Source: Pseudohalocynthiibacter aestuariivivens
GTDB lineage: Bacteria; Pseudomonadota; Alphaproteobacteria; Rhodobacterales; Rhodobacteraceae
Length of the DNA stretch: 64,000 nt
Reading direction: 5' to 3'
Assembly: GCF_018457175.1 (NCBI RefSeq)
Contig: NZ_JAGFNU010000001.1
Span: 434,001-498,000, forward strand
Made by a program: the position numbers and the translations under genes. Positions 8,450 to 16,892 of the stretch are shown here, one piece after another. Every line of letters starts with the position of its first letter. Within the stretch, counting starts at the first letter, position 1. The notes beneath the pieces were generated by a model. That model was not told the origin of the DNA. It was given only the letters and a program-made list of their open reading frames with translations, and did not search any database.

Positions 8450-10624
8450 TCAATCATCAGAATGAGTCAGATGTGGTACATCTGACGCCCCGGCAGACCC
8501 GCGTCCTGACAGCGATGGGTTTTCCATGAAAAAGCGGTGGCAGTTGAACGGCCGGTCATCATCTGTGAATTCAGGGCGATTAAAGGTGCCATCGGACGCC
8601 ATAACCCAGCTTTGTGCCTGATCTGCCAGATTTGCAGCCATAATTTGGCTTACGATTTGGGCTTTGACCGTAGGATTTGTGATTTCAACGAGGGTTTCAA
8701 CCCGGCGATGCAGGTTGCGGCCCATCCAATCGGCGGATGAAATGTAAACCCGGGCTTTCTTGCATGGAAGCCCCTGACCATTGCCAAAACAGACGATACG
8801 AGAATGCTCGAGGAATCGCCCAACAATAGATTTAACGCGGATGTTTTCCGACAAACCTTTGATGCCGGGACGAAGTGCGCAAATCCCGCGGATGACAAGG
8901 CTGATCTTCACGCCTGCCTTGCTCGCGTCGTAGAGCGCGTCAATGACGTCAGAGTCGACCACAGAATTCATCTTTGCCCAGATCTCGGCAGGCTTACCAT
9001 CTAGGGCAAAATCCGCCTCGGCCTTTATCATGTCCAGCAATGTGGATTTTAACGTCAGCGGAGAAATTGAAAGGTTTTCTAGCGTTTCAGGTTGTGCATA
9101 CCCCGAAAGATAGTTGAAGACTTTGGTCGCATCGCGCCCGAGGGCGGGATCACAGGTGAAAAGCGATAAGTCAGTATAGATACGCGCCGTAATCGGATGG
9201 TAGTTGCCGGTGCCGTAGTGGGTGTAGGTCACAAGTTGGTCGTCCTCGCGCCGGACAACAGTGCTTATCTTTGCATGTGTTTTGTAGTTCAGAAAACCAT
9301 AAACAACATGCGCGCCCGCCCGTTCCAGATGTCTGGACTGACGAATATTCGCGGCCTCGTCAAAGCGAGCCTTAAGCTCGACAAGAGCGGTAACCGACTT
9401 ACCGTTTTCGGCCGCCTCACAAAGAGCTTCCACAATTGGTGACTTATGCGAGGTGCGATACAGTGTCTGCTTGATCGCCAATACGTTTGGATCACGCGCA
9501 GCTTGCTGTAGGAAACGGATCACCATATCAAATGTTTCGTAAGGATGGTGCAGCAGCATGTCTTTCTGACGAATTGCTGCGAACATATCGCCGTCATGGT
9601 CTTGCACGCGTTCTGGTACCCGTGACGTAAAACTGGGCCACAGCAGATCAGTTCGATGATCCAGAACCAGTTCGCTAAGATCGGCCAACCCGATCATACC
9701 TGTAATTTCAACAACTTCCTGTTCTGTTGCTGGCAACTGTTCCATGATCAGTGAACGGAGCGCTTTGGGTGCTCCTGCCGAAAGCTTCAGCCTTATAACC
9801 TGTCCTCGACGGCGGCGTTTCAATGCGACTTCAAACTCTCGCACCAGGTCTTCTGCTTCATCTTCGACTTCAAGATCGCTGTCGCGCAAAACACGAAATG
9901 CGCAGAAACCCTTGGTCTTGTAGCCCGGGAACAACTGTTCCAGATGCATAAGGAGCAACTCTTCCAAAGGTAAAAAACGTTCTTTTCCGTTAAGCGATGG
10001 CAAAGAAACAAAACGCTGAACTTGGTGCGGAACAGGTAACAAGGCCTGAAGTGGGCGTTTATCGGCTTTACGTTCCAATTGAAGGGCGAGCACGAAGCCA
10101 GTGCTTGGAATAAATGGAAACGGATGTGCCGGATCAATGGCGAGCGGAGAAAGAACCGGAAAGACCTGATTGAGAAAATGCTCTTCGAGATAGGGCTTAT
10201 CCTCTTCCGCGATCGAAGATCGATCCAAAAGCAGGATGTCATTGCTCTCCATCTCACGTTGCAAATCGTCCCACGTGTTTTGCTGACTTGTCATCAGTGA
10301 ACGCGCTTCGGTATTGATAAGATCAAGCTGTTCGGTCGGGGTCAGCCCATCAGCAGCGGGTGTTGTGTTCCCTGCGAGCGCCAGTTCGCGCAGGCCAGCA
10401 ACTCGAACAGTATAAAATTCGTCAAGGTTCGTCGCGGATATCGATAGAAAACGAAGCCGCTCCAGCAAGGGTACACGCGGGTTACATGCTTCTTCAAGCA
10501 CGCGCCAGTTAAACGAAAGCCAACTGAGCTCGCGGTTGAAAAACCGCTTGGGGCCCTCAATGTCGGCCTCTGGTAGTTCTATGGGCGCAGGAAAAGGCGC
10601 CTTCAGGAAATCGGTTTCAATCAT
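8450..10624 (-). CDS. ppk1: Polyphosphate kinase 1
   Basis: A 724-residue PPK1 that makes polyphosphate from ATP. The N domain begins FFNRELSWLSFNWRVLEEA, a signature of the family. The phospholipase D-like catalytic halves are seen in NYKTHAKISTVVRRED, which holds the phosphorylated histidine, and in EHSRIVCFGNG with the second histidine. THYGTGNYHPITARIYTDL is also typical. Full length compared with the family. First gene of ppk-ppx; the gap to ppx is about 50 bases. Confidence 0.97.
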   Translation of the reverse strand: MIETDFLKAPFPAPIELPEADIEGPKRFFNRELSWLSFNWRVLEEACNPRVPLLERLRFLSISATNLDEFYTVRVAGLRELALAGNTTPAADGLTPTEQLDLINTEARSLMTSQQNTWDDLQREMESNDILLLDRSSIAEEDKPYLEEHFLNQVFPVLSPLAIDPAHPFPFIPSTGFVLALQLERKADKRPLQALLPVPHQVQRFVSLPSLNGKERFLPLEELLLMHLEQLFPGYKTKGFCAFRVLRDSDLEVEDEAEDLVREFEVALKRRRRGQVIRLKLSAGAPKALRSLIMEQLPATEQEVVEITGMIGLADLSELVLDHRTDLLWPSFTSRVPERVQDHDGDMFAAIRQKDMLLHHPYETFDMVIRFLQQAARDPNVLAIKQTLYRTSHKSPIVEALCEAAENGKSVTALVELKARFDEAANIRQSRHLERAGAHVVYGFLNYKTHAKISTVVRREDDQLVTYTHYGTGNYHPITARIYTDLSLFTCDPALGRDATKVFNYLSGYAQPETLENLSISPLTLKSTLLDMIKAEADFALDGKPAEIWAKMNSVVDSDVIDALYDASKAGVKISLVIRGICALRPGIKGLSENIRVKSIVGRFLEHSRIVCFGNGQGLPCKKARVYISSADWMGRNLHRRVETLVEITNPTVKAQIVSQIMAANLADQAQSWVMASDGTFNRPEFTDDDRPFNCHRFFMENPSLSGRGSAGASDVPHLTHSDD

Positions 10625-10664
10625 AAGACAGTTTATCTACAAAATTTGTGACTTTCAGATGACT

Positions 10665-11348
10665 TTATGCGCTGTTGCGGGTGTCATTGTCCAGCACGCT
10701 TGCTGCCAGCGCGCGGCTGACGGCACACCCCCTGCTAAGCGCAGCTTTATCAAGAGTGTCTACAATTTCCTTGGCAGTGGAAAAACTGCGGTCCATTCGG
10801 CGTAGCAAATAGGGTAACAAATTTGGCGGTACATCGATTTGCCGGTCGGAAAATAGTTTTATCATAACCGCGCAAAGCAGCGCGTCGTCAGGCTCTTCAA
10901 GGGTTACAACAGGGGTGCCTTGCATGCGGCTTTCAAGATCGGGTAAAGAAAGTGTCCACTTTGCCGGAGCTGTTTGAGCCGTAAGCAACAAACTATGCCC
11001 ATTCGCAAGAACCAGATTATGAAGGTGGAACAAGATTTGTTCGGCATCACTGTTGCCCGCGATCTGGCAAACGTCCTCTACGGCGACGTGATTATTTGCC
11101 GATGTGCTGATGTCAATATCACCGAGTTCGCGGGCGCGAAGGATGTGAGCGCCAGCTTCTTTTGCCCAGACGTGCGAGAGATGTGTCTTGCCAGACCCTT
11201 CCGCCCCGATAAGTGCCATCTTCTGCCCTGGCCAGTTGCGCCAGTTTTCCAAGGTTTCAACAGCAACGGTATTTGCTGCTGACACAAAAAAGTCTTCGCG
11301 TTCCTGCGCTGATTTGGCTGGCAGATCAAAGGTCAATTGAACTGGCAT
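10665..11348 (-). CDS. hda: DnaA-domain ATPase, Hda/DnaA-like regulator
   Basis: A 227-residue protein consisting only of an AAA+ ATPase of the DnaA family: QLTFDLP at the N-terminus (the clamp-binding type motif of Hda proteins), Walker A GAEGSGKTH, Walker B-like VAVEDV, and a lid with LLPYLLRRMDRSFS. The DNA-binding domain IV of DnaA is lacking, as in Hda. Hda with the sliding clamp promotes hydrolysis of DnaA-ATP after initiation; whether it does so here is inferred. It lies next to the perM-like gene, an arrangement I know from alphaproteobacteria. Confidence 0.85.
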   Translation of the reverse strand: MPVQLTFDLPAKSAQEREDFFVSAANTVAVETLENWRNWPGQKMALIGAEGSGKTHLSHVWAKEAGAHILRARELGDIDISTSANNHVAVEDVCQIAGNSDAEQILFHLHNLVLANGHSLLLTAQTAPAKWTLSLPDLESRMQGTPVVTLEEPDDALLCAVMIKLFSDRQIDVPPNLLPYLLRRMDRSFSTAKEIVDTLDKAALSRGCAVSRALAASVLDNDTRNSA

Positions 11349-11351
11349 AGG

Positions 11352-12419
11352 TTAGGTTTCGTCTGAATCGCTAAGGCCGCGATACAAACGGCTGCCGTGA
11401 TAGCGCGTAACGGCAAAGCGGGTCACAACGCCAATTGAGGCAGCAACCGGAACCGCGACGAGCATCCCGACAAAGCCGAACAGCGTACCGAAAGCAGACA
11501 ATGCAAAAATCAGCCAAACCGGGTGCAGGCCAACACTTGACCCGACAAGCTTTGGTGTCAGTACATTCCCTTCAATTACTTGACCAAAGGCAAATATTCC
11601 TCCCACAGCCGCAAGCGACCACCAGTCACCCCAAAACTGAAAAACGCCAAGCCCGAGTGCAAGAGCACCGCCAACCAAAGCACCGACATAAGGGATGAAG
11701 GTCAGCAGACCGGCAATAAATCCGGCGACAAGCCCGTATTGCAGACCAACGAACATAAGCGCACCGGCATAAAAGGTCCCTAAAATCAGGCAGACCGTAC
11801 CTTGACCACGAATGAAAGACGCAAGTGTTTGGTCTATTTCAGATGCTAGCTGGCGAATAACAGGTGCGTGATCGCGGGGTAAAAGAGAGTCAATCCTGGT
11901 GACCATGCGATCCCAGTCCAGCAGCAGGTAGAAGGCGACAACCGGAACGATAATAAGCAGTACAACAACGTTGATCAGGCTGAGAGCGGAACTAATGATC
12001 CCGTTCAAAAACGCGCCACCGCGCGCCTGTATGGTCTCGCCAAGTCCAACAAGGGATCGGCGTAATGTTGAATCCGCGTCCATCAGGGACGGGACCTTTT
12101 CGGTGAGGAACTCTTGCAAATCTGTAAACAATCTGGGTGCCGTGTTGACCAATGCGATTGCCTGTTGAACAAGCGTTGGAATGATCAACAGGGCCATCAG
12201 AATAAAGACCAACAGTGCACAGACCGTTATGATTGTTGTTGCAAGTACACGCGAACATCCCGCTGCTTCGAGACGATCAGCGACCGGATCCAGAAAATAG
12301 GCAATTGCCCCGCCCAGAACGAAAGGCAAAATAACGTTTCCTAGGTACCATAGTAAGATCAGGAATACCGCTGCTGATATGCCCCAGTATTTTAATTGTT
12401 GTTGTACGGGCAGGCCCAT
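11352..12419 (-). CDS. AI-2E family transporter (PerM-like membrane protein)
   Basis: A 355-residue polytopic membrane protein of the AI-2E exporter/PerM/UPF0118 family. It starts with two membrane segments (YWGISAAVFLILLWYLGNVILPFVLGGAIAYF in short form), has the typical long periplasmic stretch after them, and the conserved FIPYVGALVGG and LTPKLVGSSVGLHPVWLIF segments near the C-terminus. Substrate unknown; the family name comes from one member. The gene precedes the Hda-like gene by three bases and is probably cotranscribed with it. Confidence 0.9.
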   Translation of the reverse strand: MGLPVQQQLKYWGISAAVFLILLWYLGNVILPFVLGGAIAYFLDPVADRLEAAGCSRVLATTIITVCALLVFILMALLIIPTLVQQAIALVNTAPRLFTDLQEFLTEKVPSLMDADSTLRRSLVGLGETIQARGGAFLNGIISSALSLINVVVLLIIVPVVAFYLLLDWDRMVTRIDSLLPRDHAPVIRQLASEIDQTLASFIRGQGTVCLILGTFYAGALMFVGLQYGLVAGFIAGLLTFIPYVGALVGGALALGLGVFQFWGDWWSLAAVGGIFAFGQVIEGNVLTPKLVGSSVGLHPVWLIFALSAFGTLFGFVGMLVAVPVAASIGVVTRFAVTRYHGSRLYRGLSDSDET

Positions 12420-12568
12420 AGTTCACCTCATAAGACACACCTTGTCTTCGCCCAAGACGCTTAGTGATGCAAGTGTGTCGACGGTTCGTATCTAAGTGAT
12501 GTCAAGTTGCTGGCGTAGCTTCGGTGCATTTTCACAGCTTCCTTCGTGCGCAGATGCACTGAAAAGAC

Positions 12569-12593
12569 GCAATGTTCACGTATCTGTGCATTG
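12569..12593 (+). promoter_or_regulatory. Conserved upstream element of the tandem exported-peptide genes (copy 1)
   Basis: Imperfect inverted repeat GCAATG...GTGCATTG lying 87 bases before the ATG of copy 1. A closely matching element occurs before copy 3 at almost the same distance, and its right half before copy 2. It may be an operator, a promoter part or an RNA hairpin. Confidence 0.5.
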
Positions 12594-12679
12594 TTTTCGG
12601 CGCATTGCCGCCCCAAATCCATCGCACGGGAAACAAAACCTCCCAATCAAAATTTAAAATTAACCTAAAGGAACACGCT

Positions 12680-12919
12680 ATGAAACGCATTGTCCTGACA
12701 AGTGCTTTCGTTCTTTCGCTTGCAGCCCCCACGTTTGCTGAGGACGCAGCAGAGTTTAACCTTTTGATCGTTGCTGCATCAAAGGGCACACAGGAGCAAT
12801 CCTATAATTTTGCTGGCACTTCTGTTTCTGCCTCAGATGGGATCACGGCCCAAAGCCTCTATTTCGAGAGCCTGCAGGGATACAAACCTGCGGATTTTTT
12901 CAAACAGCATGTCGAATAA
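12680..12919 (+). CDS. Small exported protein, tandem family copy 1 (diverged C-terminus)
   Basis: A 79-residue protein with a 20-residue signal peptide (MKRIVLTSAFVLSLAAPTFA) followed by EDAAEFNLLI, the hallmark of this four-gene family. No cysteines. After the shared N-terminal third the sequence departs from the other copies: where they end in SNVF-x-EP-x-GR, this one reads SLYFESLQGYKPADFF and continues about eleven residues further. ATG 12680 has AAAGGAAC upstream, the same leader (GGAACACnnTATGAAACG) as the others. Function unknown; I recognise no domain. Confidence 0.8.
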   Translation: MKRIVLTSAFVLSLAAPTFAEDAAEFNLLIVAASKGTQEQSYNFAGTSVSASDGITAQSLYFESLQGYKPADFFKQHVE

Positions 12920-13032
12920 GAAAGGTAGCCTGAATGCATAAATCTTTCTTAGCGCGGTGGCTCAAAACTCAAACTTTAGCGCGCACAGCGAGATGTGCAT
13001 AAACGCACGTAAATGTAAAAAATATCACAAAA

Positions 13033-13042
13033 CTGTGCATTG
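13033..13042 (+). promoter_or_regulatory. Right half of conserved upstream element (copy 2)
   Basis: CTGTGCATTG, 85 bases before the ATG of copy 2, identical to the right arm of the element before copy 1. Its left arm is degenerate here. Confidence 0.4.
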
Positions 13043-13126
13043 AAGTTGGGAGCCGCTACCACCAATTCCAGATCATGGGACGCAACTGACCCAGACAAAT
13101 ACGAAATTCAACTTAAGGAACACACC

Positions 13127-13333
13127 ATGAAACGTATCACATTGAGCACCGCTCTTGTCCTCTCCTTTGCAGCGCCGGCTTTGGCAGAAGATGCAGCTGA
13201 GTTTAACCTTCTGATCGCATCTGCTGAAAAAACTGAAAAAGTCGTTCAGACGAACCACGCAGCAATGTCAGTCTCCAGCTCAGGCAACGTGAATGCACAC
13301 AGTAATGTCTTTCACGAGCCTGTTGGTCGGTAA
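13127..13333 (+). CDS. Small exported protein, tandem family copy 2
   Basis: A 68-residue protein: signal peptide MKRITLSTALVLSFAAPALA, then EDAAEFNLLIASAEK and a Ser/Asn-rich, cysteine-free mature chain of 48 residues ending SNVFHEPVGR. Together with copies 1, 3 and 4 it forms a head-to-tail paralogous family. AAGGA is well placed before ATG 13127. A terminator-like hairpin follows, and a separate upstream element precedes it, so copy 2 can be its own transcription unit. Function unknown. Confidence 0.85.
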   Translation: MKRITLSTALVLSFAAPALAEDAAEFNLLIASAEKTEKVVQTNHAAMSVSSSGNVNAHSNVFHEPVGR

Positions 13334-13366
13334 CTTACCTTTTAATTATTGGTAAATTTACGAGCG

Positions 13367-13393
13367 AAGGGTCCCCGGATTGAGGGCCCTTTT
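13367..13393 (+). terminator. Probable terminator after copy 2
   Basis: Eight-pair stem AAGGGTCC / GGGCCCTT (one T-G pair) with a nine-base loop, followed by TTCTCTCC. The U-tract is short, so termination may be partial. Confidence 0.6.
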
Positions 13394-13461
13394 CTCTCCT
13401 CCAAAGTAAGTGATGGGGAATGGCGCTCACAATTTTGTGTGCGGAAAAACACCGATGCCAC

Positions 13462-13486
13462 GCAATGCTCACGCACCTGTGCGTTG
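13462..13486 (+). promoter_or_regulatory. Conserved upstream element of the tandem exported-peptide genes (copy 3)
   Basis: GCAATGCTCACG...GTGCGTTG, the same 25-base architecture as before copy 1, 85 bases before the ATG of copy 3. Sequence around it (ATCCCATC, CACGGGA) is also shared with copy 1, showing that the duplicated unit includes the leader. Confidence 0.5.
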
Positions 13487-13570
13487 TAGTGAGAACGCTT
13501 TAATCCCATCTGAATTCCACGGGACGTCAAAGTCCTAACCAAATACCAACCCAACTCTAAGGAGTACGTT

Positions 13571-13777
13571 ATGAAACGCATCGCTCTTACAACCGCTCTA
13601 GCCCTTTCATTTGTAGTACCAGCCGTTGCCGAGGACGCAGCTCAGTTCAATATTTTGCTGCAATCATCGCAAAAAACAGCTGCTTCTGCATCAACGAAAG
13701 TGACAACTATGTCAGTTTCAAGCACAAGCGGCTCAAACGCGCGCAGTAATGTCCATCACGAGCCTGTCGGACGTTAA
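13571..13777 (+). CDS. Small exported protein, tandem family copy 3
   Basis: A 68-residue protein with signal peptide MKRIALTTALALSFVVPAVA, then EDAAQFNILLQSSQK and a Ser/Thr-rich tail ending SNVHHEPVGR. Cysteine-free, 48-residue mature chain. AAGGAG precedes ATG 13571. Copy 4 starts only 42 bases after its stop and has no upstream element of its own, so copies 3 and 4 are probably cotranscribed. Function unknown. Confidence 0.85.
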   Translation: MKRIALTTALALSFVVPAVAEDAAQFNILLQSSQKTAASASTKVTTMSVSSTSGSNARSNVHHEPVGR

Positions 13778-13819
13778 TATTCTCGGAAAATGCCGGGTAA
13801 ATTCAATAAGGAGCACACT

Positions 13820-14035
13820 ATGAAACGTATCGCTCTCTCGACTGCTCTCGTCTTCTCGCTAGCCGCCCCCGTTTTGGCAGAGGATGCAGCAGAGTTTAAC
13901 CTGCTTATTGCAGCGGCAAAGCAGAGCCGCATTGAAGCAATCAACGCATCGGCCGATTGGGCTGGTGTTACGGTTTCAAGCACAAACAGCTCTGCTGATC
14001 GCAGCAATGTGTTTGGCGAACCAACCGGGCGCTAA
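13820..14035 (+). CDS. Small exported protein, tandem family copy 4
   Basis: A 71-residue protein with signal peptide MKRIALSTALVFSLAAPVLA, then EDAAEFNLLIAAAKQSR and a mature chain of 51 residues ending SNVFGEPTGR. It keeps both family signatures (EDAAEFNLL and SNVF-x-EP-x-GR). AATAAGGAG precedes ATG 13820. A strong bidirectional terminator closes the cluster. Function unknown; no match to a domain I know. Confidence 0.85.
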   Translation: MKRIALSTALVFSLAAPVLAEDAAEFNLLIAAAKQSRIEAINASADWAGVTVSSTNSSADRSNVFGEPTGR

Positions 14036-14065
14036 ACTATTTAATTTAAAGTTACACTACAAAAT

Positions 14066-14096
14066 AAAAGGCCCCCGAAACCGGGGGCCTTTTTTT
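14066..14096 (+). terminator. Strong bidirectional terminator
   Basis: AAAAGGCCCCCG / CGGGGGCCTTTT stem with loop AAAC, then a run of Ts. The A-run on the left side gives a T-run on the other strand, so it can serve both the exported-peptide cluster and the convergent BMP gene. Confidence 0.93.
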
Positions 14097-14110
14097 CGAT
14101 GGTATCAGGA

Positions 14111-15184
14111 TCAGTTCGGTACGTCGCCTTCAATACCTTCAACGTAAAAATTCATTCCTGCGAGCGTTCCGTCATCGGCAACTTCGCCATCTGCAAGCCA
14201 GACAGAGCCGTCCTGTTTGTTTAACGGTCCGGTGAAGGGGTGGTAGTCGCCCGCTGCGATAGAGTCAGCCAACGCCTGCGCCTCTGCCTGTATGTCCGCT
14301 GGGATCCGATCAGAGAATGCGCCGATTTTTACCATACCAGGGGCAATTCCGTCCCATGTGCTAACGGACTCCCATGTGCCATCAATTTGCGCCTGAACTC
14401 GCGCGATGTAGTAGGGTTCCCAGTTGTCGATGATAGAGGAAAGTCGTGCTGTCGGCCCAAACTGGAGCATGTCAGATGCCTGACCAAAGGCCATGATGCC
14501 TCGTTCTTCAGCAATCGTCATCGCGGCCGGTGAATCGGTATGTTGCATGATCACGTCAACACCCTGTTCAATAAGCGCGGTGGCCGCATCAGCCTCTTTC
14601 GACGGATCAAACCATGTGTAAACCCAGACTATTTTGAACTCTACATCCGGGTTCACCTTCTTTGCGTGAATATAGGCAGAGTTTATGCCGCGGATAACTT
14701 CAGGAATTGGGAATGAAGCAATATAGCCAACTTTGTTGGATTCTGTCATCCGGCCCGCGATTGTTCCGATAACAGCGCGGCCTTCGTAGAACCGGGCTGA
14801 ATAGGTCGAAACGTTATCTGCATTTTTGTAACCGGTCGCGTGTTCAAAGTGCACATTCGGAAATTTTGCAGCAACGTTAATTGTTGGATCCATATATCCA
14901 AATGATGTCGTGAAGATCAGATCATGACCGGACAAGGCCATCTGGGTAAGTACCCGTTCAGCATCCGCACCTTCGGGCACACTTTCGACAAAAGTTGTTT
15001 CGACAGCATCGCCAAAGTGTTCTTCGACGGCAAGCCGCCCCTGATCATGTTCGTACGACCAACCAAAGTCGCCGACAGGGCCAACATAAACAAAGCCAAC
15101 TTTCGCAGGCTCGGCAGCGGCGGTAGTTGCAGCCAGACCAAGCGCCACAGCGGCACAGGTAAGTATCGATTTAAGAGGTTTCAT
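14111..15184 (-). CDS. BMP-family ABC transporter substrate-binding protein (nucleoside/purine type)
   Basis: A 357-residue periplasmic protein with a signal peptide (ALGLAATTAAA, cut before EPAKVGF) and the BMP/Med fold: VGFVYVGPVGDFGWSYEHDQG, the DLIFTTSFGYMDP and GYIASFPIPEVIRGINSA segments. BMP proteins bind nucleosides or purine bases. It is the last gene of an operon that contains both permeases, the ATPase and xanthine dehydrogenase, so a purine such as xanthine, hypoxanthine or guanine is the likely ligand (inference from context). Its ATG lies inside the end of the channel gene (14-base overlap). Confidence 0.9.
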   Translation of the reverse strand: MKPLKSILTCAAVALGLAATTAAAEPAKVGFVYVGPVGDFGWSYEHDQGRLAVEEHFGDAVETTFVESVPEGADAERVLTQMALSGHDLIFTTSFGYMDPTINVAAKFPNVHFEHATGYKNADNVSTYSARFYEGRAVIGTIAGRMTESNKVGYIASFPIPEVIRGINSAYIHAKKVNPDVEFKIVWVYTWFDPSKEADAATALIEQGVDVIMQHTDSPAAMTIAEERGIMAFGQASDMLQFGPTARLSSIIDNWEPYYIARVQAQIDGTWESVSTWDGIAPGMVKIGAFSDRIPADIQAEAQALADSIAAGDYHPFTGPLNKQDGSVWLADGEVADDGTLAGMNFYVEGIEGDVPN

Positions 15185-15938
15185 TCGGGTCTTCCTTTTT
15201 GGTTATTTCAGTATTACGTTTGTTTTTTCGTGGTTTCACGGTGTTTTGAGTTTCTAAAAGTGCCGCTGTGATGATGGCTGAGGGAACGGCAACAATTCCC
15301 AGCCCGATAAACAGGACGAAACTTGTAAATATACGGCCGCCGGTCGTGATCGGAAAAAGATCACCGTAACCCACAGTCGTAAAAGAGGCGACGGCCCACC
15401 ATAGGCTTTGCGGTATTGACGAAAACGCATCGGGCTGAGCATCGTGTTCAAACAAGTAGATACCAACCGCACTAACATAAAGCATGAGGGCTGATAGAAC
15501 GCCAAAGACGATCAGTTCTCCTTTCACCAGCGTTAAAGCACGACCAAGACGATCTAATGCAACTGATGTGCGAAACAGTTTCAACAACCTTACAAGCCGG
15601 ATTAACCGTATCGTGCGAACAACCTGCCATTGGGGTTGCAACAGCGCGATCGCAGGCAGGCAGGACATCAGATCGATGATACCCCAGAAACTAAACGCAT
15701 ATTTGACCGGATGCTTCGAGCAGGTCAGACGCAAGACATATTCAGCAACGAAGACCAACAAGATGAAGACTTCAAAGTCATAGAGAAGCCTTGTGAAAAT
15801 CGGTGGTAGACCATTCACGGTTTCCAGCGCGATCGCGATAGCAGAAAGCACAATCAGCGAATGTAGCGCCAGAGCGACGTTGTTTCCCCAGCGCTCGTGC
15901 GTTCCGTCGAGCAGTTCTACTATTGCGTGGCGCCTCAC
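15171..15938 (-). CDS. Voltage-gated-type potassium channel
   Basis: A 255-residue ion channel of the six-helix Kv/KvAP type: S1-S3 hydrophobic segments, an S4 with regularly spaced arginines (RTIRLIRLVRLLKLFR), and a pore loop with the K+ selectivity filter TVGYGD followed by the last helix. It starts at GTG with AAAGGACG upstream. Its place is odd: it sits between the permeases and the binding protein of the purine transporter, overlapping the latter by 14 bases. A role in the transport operon is not obvious. Confidence 0.9.
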   Translation of the reverse strand: MRRHAIVELLDGTHERWGNNVALALHSLIVLSAIAIALETVNGLPPIFTRLLYDFEVFILLVFVAEYVLRLTCSKHPVKYAFSFWGIIDLMSCLPAIALLQPQWQVVRTIRLIRLVRLLKLFRTSVALDRLGRALTLVKGELIVFGVLSALMLYVSAVGIYLFEHDAQPDAFSSIPQSLWWAVASFTTVGYGDLFPITTGGRIFTSFVLFIGLGIVAVPSAIITAALLETQNTVKPRKNKRNTEITKKEDPNETS

Positions 15939-15959
15939 CCTGCGTCCTTTTTTAATTCC

Positions 15960-16892
15960 TCAGCTGGTCGCATGAAACACTTTGCCGAGCGACGCTGGCG
16001 CAGACAACGCTGCACGCGATTTATCGGCTGACATTATGACCAGCACGATTATGGTTATCAGATAAGGCGCCATGGACAAGTATTCGACAGGAATATCTGC
16101 ACCTGCGACCTGCAAGTTTAGCTGCAAACCTGTCACGCCGCCGAAAAGGTAGGCACCCAGCAGTACGCGCCATGGTTTCCAACTGCCGAAAACCACAATC
16201 GCAAGAGCGATCCAGCCTGCACCTGCGGTCATGCCTTCGGTCCATTGCGGTACACGGATCAGGCTAAGATATGCCCCGCCAAGGCCAGCACAGGCCCCGC
16301 CAAACATGATTGCAAGAAGGCGGATGCGGACCACTTTGTAACCCAGCGCGTGTGCAGCTTCGTGGTTTTCACCAACGGCGCGCACGACCAGGCCGATGCG
16401 GCTATACTTCAATGCAGCCCATACGAGGGCAACCAGACCGATTGAGACGTAGACCATCAGGTCATGGTTAAACAAAATCGGACCAAGAACAGGAATGTCA
16501 GAGATCAGTGGCATATCCAGCTTGAACGTCGAAGGCGGTTTGATCCCCGCGTAGCTTTGCCCAAGAAGCGCTGACAGGCCCAACCCGAACAAGGTTAGCG
16601 CTAGTCCGGTTGCAACCTGGTTGGCTAACAAAATTTGCGTCAACACACCAAATATCAGTGATAGCAAGGCACCCCCGATAGCGGCCGCAATGAAACCAAA
16701 AAACGGGCTACCTGTTTCAACGGCAACAGCAAAACCACAGATCGCGCCTGTGATCATCATTCCTTCCACACCAAGGTTCAATACGCCGGATTTTTCGGCA
16801 ACCAGTTCGCCCGTAGCGGCAAGCAGGATCGGTGTCGCCGCTACCATCAATGTAGCGATCAGAACGACGGGATTAATTGTTGAAAGATCCAT
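15960..16892 (-). CDS. ABC transporter permease (YufQ/NupQ-like, BPL_2 branched-chain/ribose type)
   Basis: A 310-residue inner-membrane permease with about 8-10 hydrophobic segments. The conserved GELVAEKSGVLNLGVEGMM and GYKVVRIRLLAIMFGGACAG loops are those of the second permease of BMP-type nucleoside/purine ABC importers. It pairs with the neighbouring permease (one-base overlap, TAATG) and with the double ATPase. It lies 21 bases before the channel gene in the direction of transcription. Confidence 0.92.
   Translation of the reverse strand: MDLSTINPVVLIATLMVAATPILLAATGELVAEKSGVLNLGVEGMMITGAICGFAVAVETGSPFFGFIAAAIGGALLSLIFGVLTQILLANQVATGLALTLFGLGLSALLGQSYAGIKPPSTFKLDMPLISDIPVLGPILFNHDLMVYVSIGLVALVWAALKYSRIGLVVRAVGENHEAAHALGYKVVRIRLLAIMFGGACAGLGGAYLSLIRVPQWTEGMTAGAGWIALAIVVFGSWKPWRVLLGAYLFGGVTGLQLNLQVAGADIPVEYLSMAPYLITIIVLVIMSADKSRAALSAPASLGKVFHATS

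Noticed and set aside
12922-12955. AAGAAAG ... CTTTCTT inverted repeat after exported copy 1 as terminator
   Set aside because: Seven AT-rich pairs with a 19-base loop and no T-run; too weak.
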